A stretch of DNA of 64,000 nucleotides from Eubacterium sp. MSJ-33 (GTDB lineage: Bacteria > Bacillota > Clostridia > Lachnospirales > Lachnospiraceae): NCBI RefSeq assembly GCF_022174665.1, contig NZ_CP076562.1:870001-934000 (forward strand), in the 5' to 3' direction. The position numbers and the translations under genes are program-made. Positions within the stretch are counted from its first letter, which is position 1, and each line of letters starts with the position of its first letter. The notes under the pieces are model-generated. The model was given only the letters and a program-made list of their open reading frames with translations. It searched no databases and had not been told where the DNA came from. Of the stretch, positions 1-8,519 are shown in pieces.

Positions 1-328
1 AAGATACCGTCCAGTATCCTTGCGTATTCTGACTGTACTCCGAATTTTTCTCCAAATTGCAATCAATACTCTTAACACGCACCGTATACTCCGCTTCATC
101 AATCTGCAGTTTTACCGACTGCATCTTTGCATATCCAAGCAGCTTGTTCTTCCATCTCGAAGATACCTGGAACTTCAACGAGCCGGAATACTTCCCGGCT
201 CGCACGTCAATTGCAAGATCATCCCCTGCTTCTGACTGAAATGTATTTGATACTTTGCTGAAGCTCTCTGAATAATTGATTGGATTTGGTACACGTTCGC
301 CATTGATTTTTACATATTTGTTCAGCAT
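1..328 (-). CDS. Phage tail-associated protein (DUF6711-like), C-terminus off the window
   Basis: The frame opens with ATG at 328 behind AGGAGGAAGATA and stays open to the window edge, so at least 109 residues are present and the stop lies outside. The ATG shares one base with the TAA of the tape measure gene, so the two are translationally coupled. The N-terminus (VKINGERVPNP) followed by short beta-type segments recalls the DUF6711 family that follows tape measure genes in Firmicutes phages; this is from memory and not verified. Function is unknown; the position suggests a baseplate or distal tail part. Confidence 0.7.
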   Translation of the reverse strand, partial: MLNKYVKINGERVPNPINYSESFSKVSNTFQSEAGDDLAIDVRAGKYSGSLKFQVSSRWKNKLLGYAKMQSVKLQIDEAEYTVRVKSIDCNLEKNSEYSQNTQGYWTVS

Positions 329-2778
329 TATCTTCCTCCTGATCTGTAATTATTGATCTGGTTCGCACGTACAATGATTTCAGTTAATTTCGACTGTCCG
401 ATTTGCACCGGGATTATAATATCGCCTGCTGCCATCGCTGTCTGATTACCTGCAAGTGCGGCTTTCATCTCACGTGCCACGGCCGCAATCCACTTCTCGT
501 TCTGATCGAGCGGTACAACCGCCTCGGCGCCATTACCTTCCAAAAGTCCGACCTGTCCTTTTGCAAGCACACCACCTCGCTCAAGCTGTGGCACACCGAG
601 CTTACTGATCTTCGACAGACTGACACCCGGTATCTTGTTGATCACACCGATTACCGCATTGATCGCACCGATGAATCCGTTTATAATTCCGATTGCCTTG
701 GATAAGACAAAATTAACGGCTGTTTTTACTGCTCCGGAAATCGCATTGCCGATTGCCATACCTGCACTTTTGAAGATGCCTGTAACAGAGTTCCACACAC
801 CTGAAAAGAAACCGCCTAATCGATTGAAGATACTTGTTATGCCATTCCACGCCTGTTGGAATATGCCTGTGAAGAAACTTCCAACCGTGCTGAATACATT
901 CCTTATGCTTGACCATGCATTTGTCGCTACCGACACGATCCCATTCCATATGCCTGTAAAGAAGCTTCCTATCGCCTGAAATGCAGACGTAAAGAATTCC
1001 TTAAACGCCGTGACAAGCTGTGACACCTTCTCACAGAAGGTTTCCCAGACAAACTGTGCCACCTCGACGATTGCATCCCAGTTCTTTATAACTACGATAA
1101 TTGCAGTAATCACGGCAATAACCGCTGCGGCAATCAGCAGAAATGGTCCTATTGCGGTGATAACCCCTGTGATGGCCGGAATCATGGTTCCTGTAATAAA
1201 CGTAGATGCGGTACCCATCCATGTTGTGATAGAACCGACTAAAGACACTATCTGACCGCCATAAAATATGACCTTACCTACTGAATTTATAAGCGTTCCT
1301 ATCAATACTATTAACGGTCCTATTGCCGCCGCAACGCCTGCAATCGCTATAATATGCTGTTGCTGAGAATCTGATAAACTATTCCATTTTTCACCTAATC
1401 CTCTTATCTTTTCTGAAATATTCTCTAATATCGGTGCTAACATAGATGCAAGTGTTGATCCAACCTCACTTGCCGCAGCCTTTACAGTATTCATAGTTGT
1501 TTTCAATTTGTCTGTATCATCAAGCATTGCGTCATATGTTGTATTTACATTTCCGATATTGTCTGTCATTGATGCACTTAATTCCTGAAAACTAAGCGAT
1601 CCACTCTTACATGCTTGATAAACTGCAGCTCCTGCTTTTGTACCAAACAAATCATATGCCGCCTGCAAACCCTCTGTTTCTGTTTTTGCATCAACCATAC
1701 TTGATTGAATCTCAGTCAATGCTTCATCTAAAGGTTTTCCATCTGCCGTTGCATTCTTTAATGCCTTCGACAGACCACTCATAACCTGTGATGTATCTGC
1801 ACCTGACATTTCTACTTTTCCAAGAAAATTTGCACTCGATGCTGCATTCAATCCCATCTGTTGCATTGCTGCTGAATTCGTAACCATAAGAGACGCAAGT
1901 GTGTCTACACTAATCCCCGTCGCTTGTCCTGTTGCATTTAATGTATCGAGCAAGCCTCCTGTATGACTGATATCTACATTGTACGCGGCCATTACCTTTT
2001 GAACATTATCAATAGATCCTGATACATCTGTATCATTCAGTTCTGCAAATTTAATAAACCGCGTAGACAAGTCTTCCAACGTAGACCCCGTCACACCAAA
2101 CCTTGTATTGACTTCACCTACTGCTGCACCTGCTGTCTCGAAAGATGTTGGAATATCCTGTGCAATTCTTTTTGCAATATCTTCAAACCCTTCTAATGTC
2201 TTTCCTGTTGCACCAGTTTTTTTCACAATAATATCCATTCCAGCATCAACTTCATTAAACGCTGCAATAGATGCTGTACCAGCGGCAACAATTGGTGCTG
2301 TAACATTTTTTGTCATGCTACTTCCAAAACTACTGATTGAACTTCCAACATCCTGTACTTTTGTACCAACCTCCTGCATCTGCGCGCCCGCTGCCTGCAT
2401 CTGGCTTCCAAGCACCGACGCGGATTGTCTTGCCTGTTTCTCCAGGTCTTCCAGATTCTTCGTCGTCGTGACAATCTCTGCCTGTAGCGCATCATATTCG
2501 CCCTGTGTGATATTTCCAAGCTCCAGCTCTTTCTTAGCTGATTCTGCCGCCTGCTTTTCCATATCCAGCTTTTCTTTTGTCTCTTTGATGACCTCATTCA
2601 AGGCATTCTGCTTTGCTTTAAGCAGATCTACATTCTTCGGATCCAGCTTCAGGGCCTTCTCCATTGCTTTCAAATTGCTTTGTGTAGATTTGATTTCCGC
2701 ATTTGCTGATTTCAGTGCCTTTGTAAGTCCTGTTGTCTTTCCATCGATTTCAATTGTAATTCCCTTGATCTGTCCCAC
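328..2778 (-). CDS. Tail tape measure protein (TP901-like)
   Basis: 816 residues. The start is GTG at 2778, fixed by AAGGAGG seven bases upstream. The first ~130 residues are charged and coiled-coil-like (many K/E/A heptads). A TP901-type tape measure core follows, then long hydrophobic segments around residues 470-560 (for example IAGVAAAIGPLIVLIGTLI), and a Trp/Phe/Gly-rich repetitive part (FFTGIWNGIV, FFSGVWNSV). In siphoviruses this protein sets tail length and is packed inside the tail tube. It lies directly after the frameshifted tail chaperone gene, which is the standard order. Identification is firm at family level. Confidence 0.95.
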   Translation of the reverse strand: MGQIKGITIEIDGKTTGLTKALKSANAEIKSTQSNLKAMEKALKLDPKNVDLLKAKQNALNEVIKETKEKLDMEKQAAESAKKELELGNITQGEYDALQAEIVTTTKNLEDLEKQARQSASVLGSQMQAAGAQMQEVGTKVQDVGSSISSFGSSMTKNVTAPIVAAGTASIAAFNEVDAGMDIIVKKTGATGKTLEGFEDIAKRIAQDIPTSFETAGAAVGEVNTRFGVTGSTLEDLSTRFIKFAELNDTDVSGSIDNVQKVMAAYNVDISHTGGLLDTLNATGQATGISVDTLASLMVTNSAAMQQMGLNAASSANFLGKVEMSGADTSQVMSGLSKALKNATADGKPLDEALTEIQSSMVDAKTETEGLQAAYDLFGTKAGAAVYQACKSGSLSFQELSASMTDNIGNVNTTYDAMLDDTDKLKTTMNTVKAAASEVGSTLASMLAPILENISEKIRGLGEKWNSLSDSQQQHIIAIAGVAAAIGPLIVLIGTLINSVGKVIFYGGQIVSLVGSITTWMGTASTFITGTMIPAITGVITAIGPFLLIAAAVIAVITAIIVVIKNWDAIVEVAQFVWETFCEKVSQLVTAFKEFFTSAFQAIGSFFTGIWNGIVSVATNAWSSIRNVFSTVGSFFTGIFQQAWNGITSIFNRLGGFFSGVWNSVTGIFKSAGMAIGNAISGAVKTAVNFVLSKAIGIINGFIGAINAVIGVINKIPGVSLSKISKLGVPQLERGGVLAKGQVGLLEGNGAEAVVPLDQNEKWIAAVAREMKAALAGNQTAMAAGDIIIPVQIGQSKLTEIIVRANQINNYRSGGR

Positions 2779-2790
2779 GTAGCCACCTCC

Positions 2791-3329
2791 TTACATAGCT
2801 GCAAATTTATCAAAATCATCCTGCGTCGCCTTGAGTGGGTAGTTGTATGTGTCGTTGCTGCTCTCAATCATCATGTCGAGCACATCTCCATGTGTTAACT
2901 CCTCAAGGTCCTGCATCGATATGTGTAATGAAAAAGCCCGCAGCATAAAGATGTTTGTATTCATCTCCCTTACTGTGGGCTTTGGTCTTTTTTTAATTCA
3001 CTTGTGGTCGTGATATTTCGATTCCAAACGTTCAGGATGGATGTGATTGCCGCAGGATCCTGGAAGTCTGCTTCCTCAAATTCTTCCATCCATGCAATAT
3101 ATCCTTCTTCTGAAGCTTCTTTAATCTCCTTCCGGTTCTGCATGTTCATCACATACGCAAGCTTCGATGTATATTCGATTGCATCAAGCTTGTCTACGTC
3201 TTCTACGTTCTCCAGCTTCGCAAGATCCTTTAACAGCTCGCGCTTAAAAATCTGCTTGTATCGAATCGCAGTTGCTGCGTTGCTTTCAACTGCTACCTCT
3301 CTCTGTCCAATTCTGATCACTGATCTCAT
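2791..3329 (-). CDS. Tail assembly chaperone, frameshifted long form (gpG-T)
   Basis: The short chaperone frame (2970..3329) contains A_AAA_AAA at 2994..2988, in phase as TTA AAA AAA GAC. A -1 slip there leads into an open frame that runs to TAA at 2793..2791, giving about 179 residues (114 shared plus 65 new). The downstream frame (MNTNIFMLRAF, then MQDLEELTHGDVLDMMIE) has no good ribosome-binding site at its own ATG. In lambda and many siphoviruses the gpG/gpGT pair made this way coats the tape measure protein during tail assembly. The gene lies immediately before the tape measure gene, exactly where this arrangement is expected. Confidence 0.82.
2970..3329 (-). CDS. Tail assembly chaperone, short form (gpG-like)
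   Basis: 119 residues starting at ATG 3329 behind ACGGAGGATACT. It begins MRSVIRIGQREVAVE and has a helical middle, typical of the small, abundant tail chaperones found between major tail and tape measure genes. The 16-base palindrome at 3346..3361 ends 16 bases before the ATG and just upstream of the Shine-Dalgarno, so it lies in the mRNA leader. The last codons hold the slippery heptamer used to make the long form. Confidence 0.85.
   Translation of the reverse strand: MRSVIRIGQREVAVESNAATAIRYKQIFKRELLKDLAKLENVEDVDKLDAIEYTSKLAYVMNMQNRKEIKEASEEGYIAWMEEFEEADFQDPAAITSILNVWNRNITTTSELKKDQSPQ
2988..2994 (-). promoter_or_regulatory. -1 ribosomal frameshift slippery site
   Basis: On the minus strand the in-frame heptamer is A_AAA_AAA followed by G. 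This is one of the most efficient bacterial -1 slippery sequences. It sits 16 bases before the gpG stop codon and joins two frames that are both otherwise open. The downstream stimulator was not modelled. Confidence 0.8.
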
Positions 3330-3345
3330 AGTATCCTCCGTTTCT

Positions 3346-3361
3346 GTTGCACCGGTGCAAC
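3346..3361. repeat. Palindrome copy 1 (GTTGCACCGGTGCAAC)
   Basis: A perfect 16-base palindrome, one of three exact copies in the prophage (also 20923 and 26984). All three are followed by TT on the plus strand, so 18 bases are identical. This copy lies between the terminator-like hairpin at 3380..3410 and the Shine-Dalgarno of the tail chaperone gene. It could be a DNA operator or, in RNA, a GUUGCA/UGCAAC stem with a CCGG loop. Confidence 0.85.
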
Positions 3362-3379
3362 TTTATATTTTTGCAAGAA

Positions 3380-3410
3380 AAATGGGACGGTATCTTCTAC
3401 CATCCCATTT
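3380..3410 (-). terminator. Stem-loop between major tail and chaperone genes
   Basis: Read on the minus strand there is a 13-pair stem (AAATGGGATGGTA with TACCGTCCCATTT, one G-U pair) and a five-base loop, followed by TTCTTGC. The weak U-run suggests partial termination, which would keep the major tail protein more abundant than the tail genes downstream. Confidence 0.6.
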
Positions 3411-3421
3411 CATAATTGATA

Positions 3422-4042
3422 TTAACCTGCTGCCTGTTCTGATGCAGTCGGCTCCCATACTTTTGTATACCAGCTCTTATACGCGCCATCTGTTGTATTG
3501 GATCCGGTTGTTGCTTTAACCAGATTCTTTTCCTTGCCATTGATCACGTTGACATCCGGACGTGGTGTAGCCTTAATTGTCACAGATTCTGTCACAGGCT
3601 CCGTGCTGTCTTCCTTGGTCTGGGACGCAACGGAGTGTCGTGTCAGTGAGCAACGATACAGTACATGTCTGCGTGCCTTTTTATCGCCTGAAAACTCAAA
3701 CAAAAGAGCAATATACTTCTGTTCGTCTGTCGAAGATTCAACAAGCACACCATCGACTTCTTCCTGTCCCATCACCTCAATCTCTACGTCCTCCGGTACT
3801 AGTGCAGATTCGAAATCTCCCTCATAGCCGGAATTGCTTGATAATACGGCATACGCGGTATCATCCGCATAAAACGTGTTGGATTCTCCGGACGGATCAA
3901 GCGACATACTTACTGCTCCCGGCCATTTTTTCGGCGTACTGTATGTACTCTTGATTGTTCCATCCTCCTGTTCCGTCTCTGTGATAATCGCATAGTGCGT
4001 ATTTTTCAGTCCAAACTTAATCTTATTTTTTTCTTTATCCAT
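3422..4042 (-). CDS. Major tail protein (phi13 family)
   Basis: 206 residues from ATG 4042, chosen because GGAGGTAATATAAAG precedes it; the frame is open further upstream but has no ribosome-binding site there. The start NKIKFGLKNTHYA, the central GYEGDFESALVPEDVE and the FEFSGDKKARRHVLY segment match the phi13-type major tail tube family. The protein polymerises into the tail tube. It begins two bases after the stop of the tail terminator gene and is followed by a stem-loop. Confidence 0.92.
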   Translation of the reverse strand: MDKEKNKIKFGLKNTHYAIITETEQEDGTIKSTYSTPKKWPGAVSMSLDPSGESNTFYADDTAYAVLSSNSGYEGDFESALVPEDVEIEVMGQEEVDGVLVESSTDEQKYIALLFEFSGDKKARRHVLYRCSLTRHSVASQTKEDSTEPVTESVTIKATPRPDVNVINGKEKNLVKATTGSNTTDGAYKSWYTKVWEPTASEQAAG

Positions 4043-4044
4043 CT

Positions 4045-4362
4045 TTATATTACCTCCACTTCGTATATGGTCATAAATACTTTCTGCTCGTTCTTGAACT
4101 CGTCTGTCATGCTCCACGGGATTTCTGCTTCATTCAAAGCATCTTCGATCATCGCTTCCAGCTTCTCATCCTTCTTCGTGCTGTACAGCACAGCATGTAT
4201 GGAGCTGATTTTCTGATACACCTTGTCATCTGCAAAGAAATTGCTGTCCGCATGGCATGTGTACGTGATAAAAGGTACTTTCGTGCCTTCCGGTGCATGG
4301 TCATAGTGTACAGTCACCCCCGGTACCGACAAGACTTTCTTTACATCTGCAATCGTCATCAT
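4045..4362 (-). CDS. Tail terminator / tail completion protein
   Basis: 105 residues with a short mixed alpha/beta pattern (VTVHYDHAPEGTKVPFITY). By position between the HK97 gp10-type protein and the major tail protein it is the tail terminator or completion protein of HK97-like phages. Its start codon overlaps the gp10-like stop (ATGA). The assignment rests mainly on gene order and size. Confidence 0.72.
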   Translation of the reverse strand: MMTIADVKKVLSVPGVTVHYDHAPEGTKVPFITYTCHADSNFFADDKVYQKISSIHAVLYSTKKDEKLEAMIEDALNEAEIPWSMTDEFKNEQKVFMTIYEVEVI

Positions 4363-4751
4363 TTTTCCACCTGCCTTTTGAATTCTTCTGGAAACTCATC
4401 CTGCGCCCAGGCTTCCACCGGTGCAATATGCACGTGTGCATCAGCGTGTCCTCGCACTTCTCCATTGATGATGATGTCATGACCGTTCTCAAGAAGATGT
4501 GTCAGCCGGTACTGCTCGTTGTGCAATATCATACCGCGTTTCGTCTTTTCATATTTCCATCCATTTTTGTACTTTTTTCTTCTTTTTGCATGCTTGTTTT
4601 TGGGTGAGGTCTTTTTCAGCTTCTTTATTGCTTTCTCTGCTACATTCTCCGCTGCCGTATCGACCGCGGTATTCACATGATGCTTAAACGCTGAAAAAAT
4701 CGACTGTAATTCCATATCAAGCTGTCCAATTTTAATCGTCTTGTTCGACAT
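4359..4751 (-). CDS. HK97 gp10-like head-tail connector/tail protein
   Basis: 130 residues. It has a helical N-terminus, a very basic middle (KKLKKTSPKNKHAKRRKK), then RLTHLLENGHDI and HIAPVEAWAQDEF, the signature late region of the HK97 gp10 family. It acts at the head-tail interface during tail completion. It overlaps the upstream connector gene by 20 bases and the downstream gene by 4. Confidence 0.88.
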   Translation of the reverse strand: MSNKTIKIGQLDMELQSIFSAFKHHVNTAVDTAAENVAEKAIKKLKKTSPKNKHAKRRKKYKNGWKYEKTKRGMILHNEQYRLTHLLENGHDIIINGEVRGHADAHVHIAPVEAWAQDEFPEEFKRQVEK

Positions 4752-5055
4752 ACGTCACCCCTGCTTTCTCTTCAGCATAAAGCTCGATCGTATCGGAATC
4801 TGTACGCTCATAGGTGCGATAGATCCCATATACCTTGTCTTTGTACTTCACAAGCTCTTCGCCGTTGTAATTTACCTTATCTGTGTCAAAGCGATACTTC
4901 GGATTCATACCGACCTGCCCGGCTTTGAAGAACTCCTGGCGATCAACAGACTGTACCTTGCATATCACCGGGTGTTCGATTGTCTCTATAATAATCGTAT
5001 TCCCGATATCATCCTGGTCGGTCTTCGTTTCAAGCAATATGATTTCATCATCCAT
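4732..5055 (-). CDS. Head closure / head-tail adaptor protein
   Basis: 107 residues, acidic and beta-rich (VKYKDKVYGIYRTYERTDSDTIELY). Size and position between the gp6-like connector and the gp10-like protein fit the stopper/head-closure protein of HK97-like phages. It overlaps both neighbours, in line with a tightly coupled operon. Confidence 0.72.
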   Translation of the reverse strand: MDDEIILLETKTDQDDIGNTIIIETIEHPVICKVQSVDRQEFFKAGQVGMNPKYRFDTDKVNYNGEELVKYKDKVYGIYRTYERTDSDTIELYAEEKAGVTYVEQDD

Positions 5056-5332
5056 CTTCCGTCCTCGCTTTCTGTGACAACAGGCGGTTATTCAGCGCAT
5101 ACCGGAGCATCCGCGGCATACCCTCTCCGGTTGCTCGTTGCCGCCATTTCCACGCGGCATAGCTTATGATCAGCTCCTCATCATCTACAGGCGGCTCCGG
5201 CGGGAAGGTAATACCCTCCCGCTCTATCTCCGTCTGTGCTGCCTGCAGATACCGTGTCAGCCGCTGATCGTACACCTCAGCCGATATGCCGAGGTCAATC
5301 TTCAACATCGTCAATCTATCTGCATCTGTCAT
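5048..5332 (-). CDS. Head-tail connector protein (gp6-like)
   Basis: 94 residues, mostly helical. The AAQTEIEREGI segment and the ISYAAWKWRQRATGEGMPRM region match the gp6/QLRG-type DNA-packaging connector family, which forms a ring under the portal. It starts 10 bases after the capsid gene stop. Confidence 0.8.
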   Translation of the reverse strand: MTDADRLTMLKIDLGISAEVYDQRLTRYLQAAQTEIEREGITFPPEPPVDDEELIISYAAWKWRQRATGEGMPRMLRYALNNRLLSQKARTEDG

Positions 5333-5342
5333 ACGCTACCTC

Positions 5343-6743
5343 TTATTCCTTTGTTCCTGCTGCCGCCTTGGCATTTACTGTATCGTCCGCAAAGGTCATG
5401 TCGGCTGTCGGTTTTGTGCCGGAGATGCCGATTGCGACAAAGCCCTCTGCGATTGACGGGATACCATCGTATCTTGCGGTACCCTTGAAAACTGTCTGAT
5501 CTTCCAGGAACTTCACATGCTCGGACTGTGCGATGCTTGTACCCTCGCGCTCTGCAAGCAGATAGAGATCCCCATAACCGCCGATGATCACATTGTCCGG
5601 GATAAAATCAAGTGTCTCGATGGTGCCGCCGATGATTGGCATGGTGTCGTTCATGCCTGTCGCAATAGCACCGGCCGCATTGAAGGAAAGCGCCTCTGAT
5701 ACAAGCGTTGTCTTCGTCGTCTCGTTCAGTGCCCAGAATCGTGTACCGGTCGAATACTTACCCTTTGCCGCACCGGATGCTTTGATGATCTCCTTGAAGA
5801 GCTCTACACCGGTCTTGGCAGCCGCAATCGACTTGATATTTGTTGATGACAGATCAACCCATGTACGTGCAGTTTCCGGGTAGCTCTCCGGCTTTGCTGC
5901 CTGTGCAAGGCGTGTCACGATACCAAGCGGCATCTTTGTGCCTTTTCCATACAGGATTGCCTTATCGAGTGCCAATCCAATCGCCTGTCCAAGTGCTGTA
6001 ACGATCGTCTCAGCAAGATTGACATCAGAATCCTTCAGTACCGCATTGTTGATTACAAGATATCCACCGACCTTGTAGCCGTCTACTTCTGTATTGTTGA
6101 ACGAAAGCGAAAGCTCGTTCAGTGCGGCGTACATCTCGGTCCAGACACCTTCCGGGATGGTGCCCTGGATGTTCTGACGTGCCTTTCCCGGTACGCTCTT
6201 TACGTTGACATACTTATAAAGCTTGGAATATCCTTCGATATTCTCACGGAGCAGCTCCAGCATTACATCCGGGATAGTAAGCTCCGCATTGGTAATTGAG
6301 CGGTTCTCTGTACCAAGTGTACGCACACGCTCCAGGAAGGTATGTACGTCCTCCCGCGCAAGGAACGCATCACGCTCCTGATTGTTCATTCCAAAAAACT
6401 TCTTTCTTGTGGTCATTGTCTTCACTTTATCTTCTCCTCTCTTTGTTGTATCTGCTGCCGGTGCAGCCTGTCTCTGTTTCTCCTCCAGATCAGCAAGCTC
6501 TTTCTCTGTATCAGATACTTCCTGTTCCAGATTCCGGACGGATTCCTCATTTTCCGCCTTGTCCTTCTCGTACTGTTCGACTTCCTGATTGACCGCCTCC
6601 TTCTCTTCCTCAGTCTGTGCTTCGTCGATGGCTGCCTCAAGCTCCTTCTCACGTGTTGCAAGCTCCTTTGCCTTCTCACGTGCCTCTGTGAGCTTCTTTG
6701 TGACTTCGCTCAGCTTCTTTCTGAGCATGATTGCTTTTAACAT
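5343..6743 (-). CDS. Major capsid protein, HK97 fold
   Basis: 466 residues from ATG 6743 with AAGGAGGAAGCGAATC upstream. Residues 1 to ~100 are a long charged coiled coil (the delta domain, probably removed by the prohead protease). The HK97 capsid core follows, with features such as TIPDVMLELLRENIEGYSKL, GTRFWALNE and a C-terminal GYGDLYLLAEREG stretch. It follows the protease gene with a short overlap, the usual order. Confidence 0.95.
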   Translation of the reverse strand: MLKAIMLRKKLSEVTKKLTEAREKAKELATREKELEAAIDEAQTEEEKEAVNQEVEQYEKDKAENEESVRNLEQEVSDTEKELADLEEKQRQAAPAADTTKRGEDKVKTMTTRKKFFGMNNQERDAFLAREDVHTFLERVRTLGTENRSITNAELTIPDVMLELLRENIEGYSKLYKYVNVKSVPGKARQNIQGTIPEGVWTEMYAALNELSLSFNNTEVDGYKVGGYLVINNAVLKDSDVNLAETIVTALGQAIGLALDKAILYGKGTKMPLGIVTRLAQAAKPESYPETARTWVDLSSTNIKSIAAAKTGVELFKEIIKASGAAKGKYSTGTRFWALNETTKTTLVSEALSFNAAGAIATGMNDTMPIIGGTIETLDFIPDNVIIGGYGDLYLLAEREGTSIAQSEHVKFLEDQTVFKGTARYDGIPSIAEGFVAIGISGTKPTADMTFADDTVNAKAAAGTKE

Positions 6744-7321
6744 GATTCGCTTCCTCCTTTTAATTTTTTCTTCATGTCAAGCTTCCATACCTCGGTCTGT
6801 CGCGCCCGGATGGTATCTGCATCCTTCTTTCGCGCATTGACACTTGTCTCTTCGTATGCCGGGAAGGTGCATACCGACACCTCGTACAGTTCCACTTTCC
6901 GGATTGTCCAGTGTACGGATCCGTCCTTGCGGACTTCCGTCTCTTCCTCCAGAATGTCAAAGCCGAAGCTGCACTGATCTACGTCGTGACGTTTCACTCT
7001 TGCATATAAGTTCATCGCGTCCGAATCATCCGGATTGATATCGATATGTCCCCAGAGTCCGCGTTCATCCTGCCGCAGTGTCAATGTGCCTGCTTTGGTT
7101 CTTCCGAGCACAAGCCCTGTATCATGGTTGATCAGTGCACGTACATCGCCGGATATCGTATCTGTAAACGCCCCAGGCGCTACACTCTCACTCATCCCCG
7201 GCATGATGTTATAGGTGCTATTAAAAACGGCGAAGTAACCTTCTATCGAAAGTGTCTCGCCGTCTTCCCGCGTATTAAATTCCGATGCGACAGACCGTGT
7301 CTGTCGAATATGTCTATCCAT
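6737..7321 (-). CDS. Prohead protease, HK97 family (S78)
   Basis: 194 residues from ATG 7321. The start [15 protein letters not shown] and the core motifs GYFAVFNSTY, SVAPGAF, LINHDTGLVLGRT and DQCSFGFDI are diagnostic of HK97-type prohead proteases. The catalytic His is probably in LINHD and the Ser in QCSFGF. It trims the capsid delta domain and scaffold in the prohead. It overlaps the portal stop (ATGGATAG) and runs into the capsid gene start. Confidence 0.93.
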   Translation of the reverse strand: MDRHIRQTRSVASEFNTREDGETLSIEGYFAVFNSTYNIMPGMSESVAPGAFTDTISGDVRALINHDTGLVLGRTKAGTLTLRQDERGLWGHIDINPDDSDAMNLYARVKRHDVDQCSFGFDILEEETEVRKDGSVHWTIRKVELYEVSVCTFPAYEETSVNARKKDADTIRARQTEVWKLDMKKKLKGGSESC

Positions 7322-8519
7322 TGTTATCTCCCTTCTGTACCAGTTTCTTCTGTGCCGCTGCCATATCCCACGGGATATAGTTTTCAAGCACTCTAAGTTC
7401 ATCCAATCCTTCCTTTGGTGACATGCCTATCTTGTCTCTGACTTCATTTCCAGTCACAAATCCACGGTCTGACAGCGAACCGAATACGGATGCTATCGTC
7501 GTCAGATCCCAGTCCATCACGGACAGGACATTGAACTTGATATACATATTCGGACTGTATATCAGTTTCCGCGTCATCTCCTGCTGTAAGCCTGTCACGA
7601 TTTCTCGTACTTTGGTCTTGACAAAGTAATTCCATTCTTCCTGCTTGTACTCGCCTACGCCCAGTACAAACGACGGAACACCAAGGATTGCCGCGACTGT
7701 CTGCTTATCCAGCTTCACATTATCCGCAATTGCAAGATCGGATAAGGAAAGCGGTTTGACCTGGTTTATCTCAAACTGTTCCGCAGGTATCAGCCACGGT
7801 GCTCCGGCTTCCCCGGATGTCATATACTCGTCTATCAGCTTCTTTCTGCCCTTCGGGCTTGAAAACTCTTCTACCATGCCATCTACCTTGATGATCAGTG
7901 ATGGCTTCCATTTGCTCTTCATAAAAGCGTTTGTAGTGACCTGTGCCTGCCGCAGGTTATCCGCAACATCCTTAAGCTGTGCTGTCACGCCCTGCCCCCG
8001 GTACATGTATGTCTTGTCCGGATTATAGACGAAATGCAGCACGTCATCCGGCTGGTATGGGATGCCGTCAATCAGTATCCGGTAATTTCTATAGTCGCCC
8101 TGATAGGTGACTCTGCCTGCTGCCACTGGCTCCATATCGGCGAGATAGCCGTCCTCTGTATAGACCTTTACAACCGAATTACCTTTTCCATACAGGAGCA
8201 GGTTCATCACCACCGCTTCTATGAACGTCTGCCGTGTCATGGTGCTGCATGGATTGATGTCAATCTTTCTCGACAGCTCATTGATCACACGCTCGTCGCC
8301 GCGTTCGGTGTTCTGCATGATATGAATCGTCATGGCTCCGATAACTTCCGCAATCTTCCGGCAGGCGGCTACAATCTCCGGATTCTGGTCTAATGATGTA
8401 TACCCGGCACCGCATAACAGATCATATGCTTCGTTGCTTCCGATCAGCACTGCTGACCGCTTTCTTCCTGCCTTTTTTAGCGCCCGCTGGATGGCGTTTT
8501 CTTTCTTACTCATCTTCAT
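7314..8519 (-). CDS. Portal protein, HK97 family
   Basis: About 401 residues from ATG 8519, where GGGGAGGTGAGA precedes MKMSKKEN (a second ATG six bases on is also possible). Family features include [33 protein letters not shown] near the end and the [18 protein letters not shown] region. It forms the dodecameric DNA entry ring. It overlaps the terminase stop by about 14 bases. Confidence 0.95.
   Translation of the reverse strand: MKMSKKENAIQRALKKAGRKRSAVLIGSNEAYDLLCGAGYTSLDQNPEIVAACRKIAEVIGAMTIHIMQNTERGDERVINELSRKIDINPCSTMTRQTFIEAVVMNLLLYGKGNSVVKVYTEDGYLADMEPVAAGRVTYQGDYRNYRILIDGIPYQPDDVLHFVYNPDKTYMYRGQGVTAQLKDVADNLRQAQVTTNAFMKSKWKPSLIIKVDGMVEEFSSPKGRKKLIDEYMTSGEAGAPWLIPAEQFEINQVKPLSLSDLAIADNVKLDKQTVAAILGVPSFVLGVGEYKQEEWNYFVKTKVREIVTGLQQEMTRKLIYSPNMYIKFNVLSVMDWDLTTIASVFGSLSDRGFVTGNEVRDKIGMSPKEGLDELRVLENYIPWDMAAAQKKLVQKGDNNG

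Noticed and set aside
20..239. Two plus-strand frames at the left window edge
   Set aside because: They lie opposite the minus-strand tail protein, which has a strong ribosome-binding site and coupling to the tape measure gene.
2108..2782. 224-codon open frame on the plus strand, antisense to the tape measure gene
   Set aside because: Mirror of the Lys/Glu/Ala-rich coiled-coil codons of the tape measure protein; no ribosome-binding site, Ser/Phe/Ala-rich low-complexity product, no family features.
4411..4425. CACCGGTGCAA inside the gp10-like gene as a fourth palindrome copy
   Set aside because: Only 11 of 16 bases match, and it lies inside coding sequence away from any start.
6296..6840. 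Plus-strand open frames opposite the capsid coiled-coil region
   Set aside because: Same cause: a biased coding strand leaves long antisense frames. The products are Leu/Cys/Ser-rich and no ribosome-binding sites are present.
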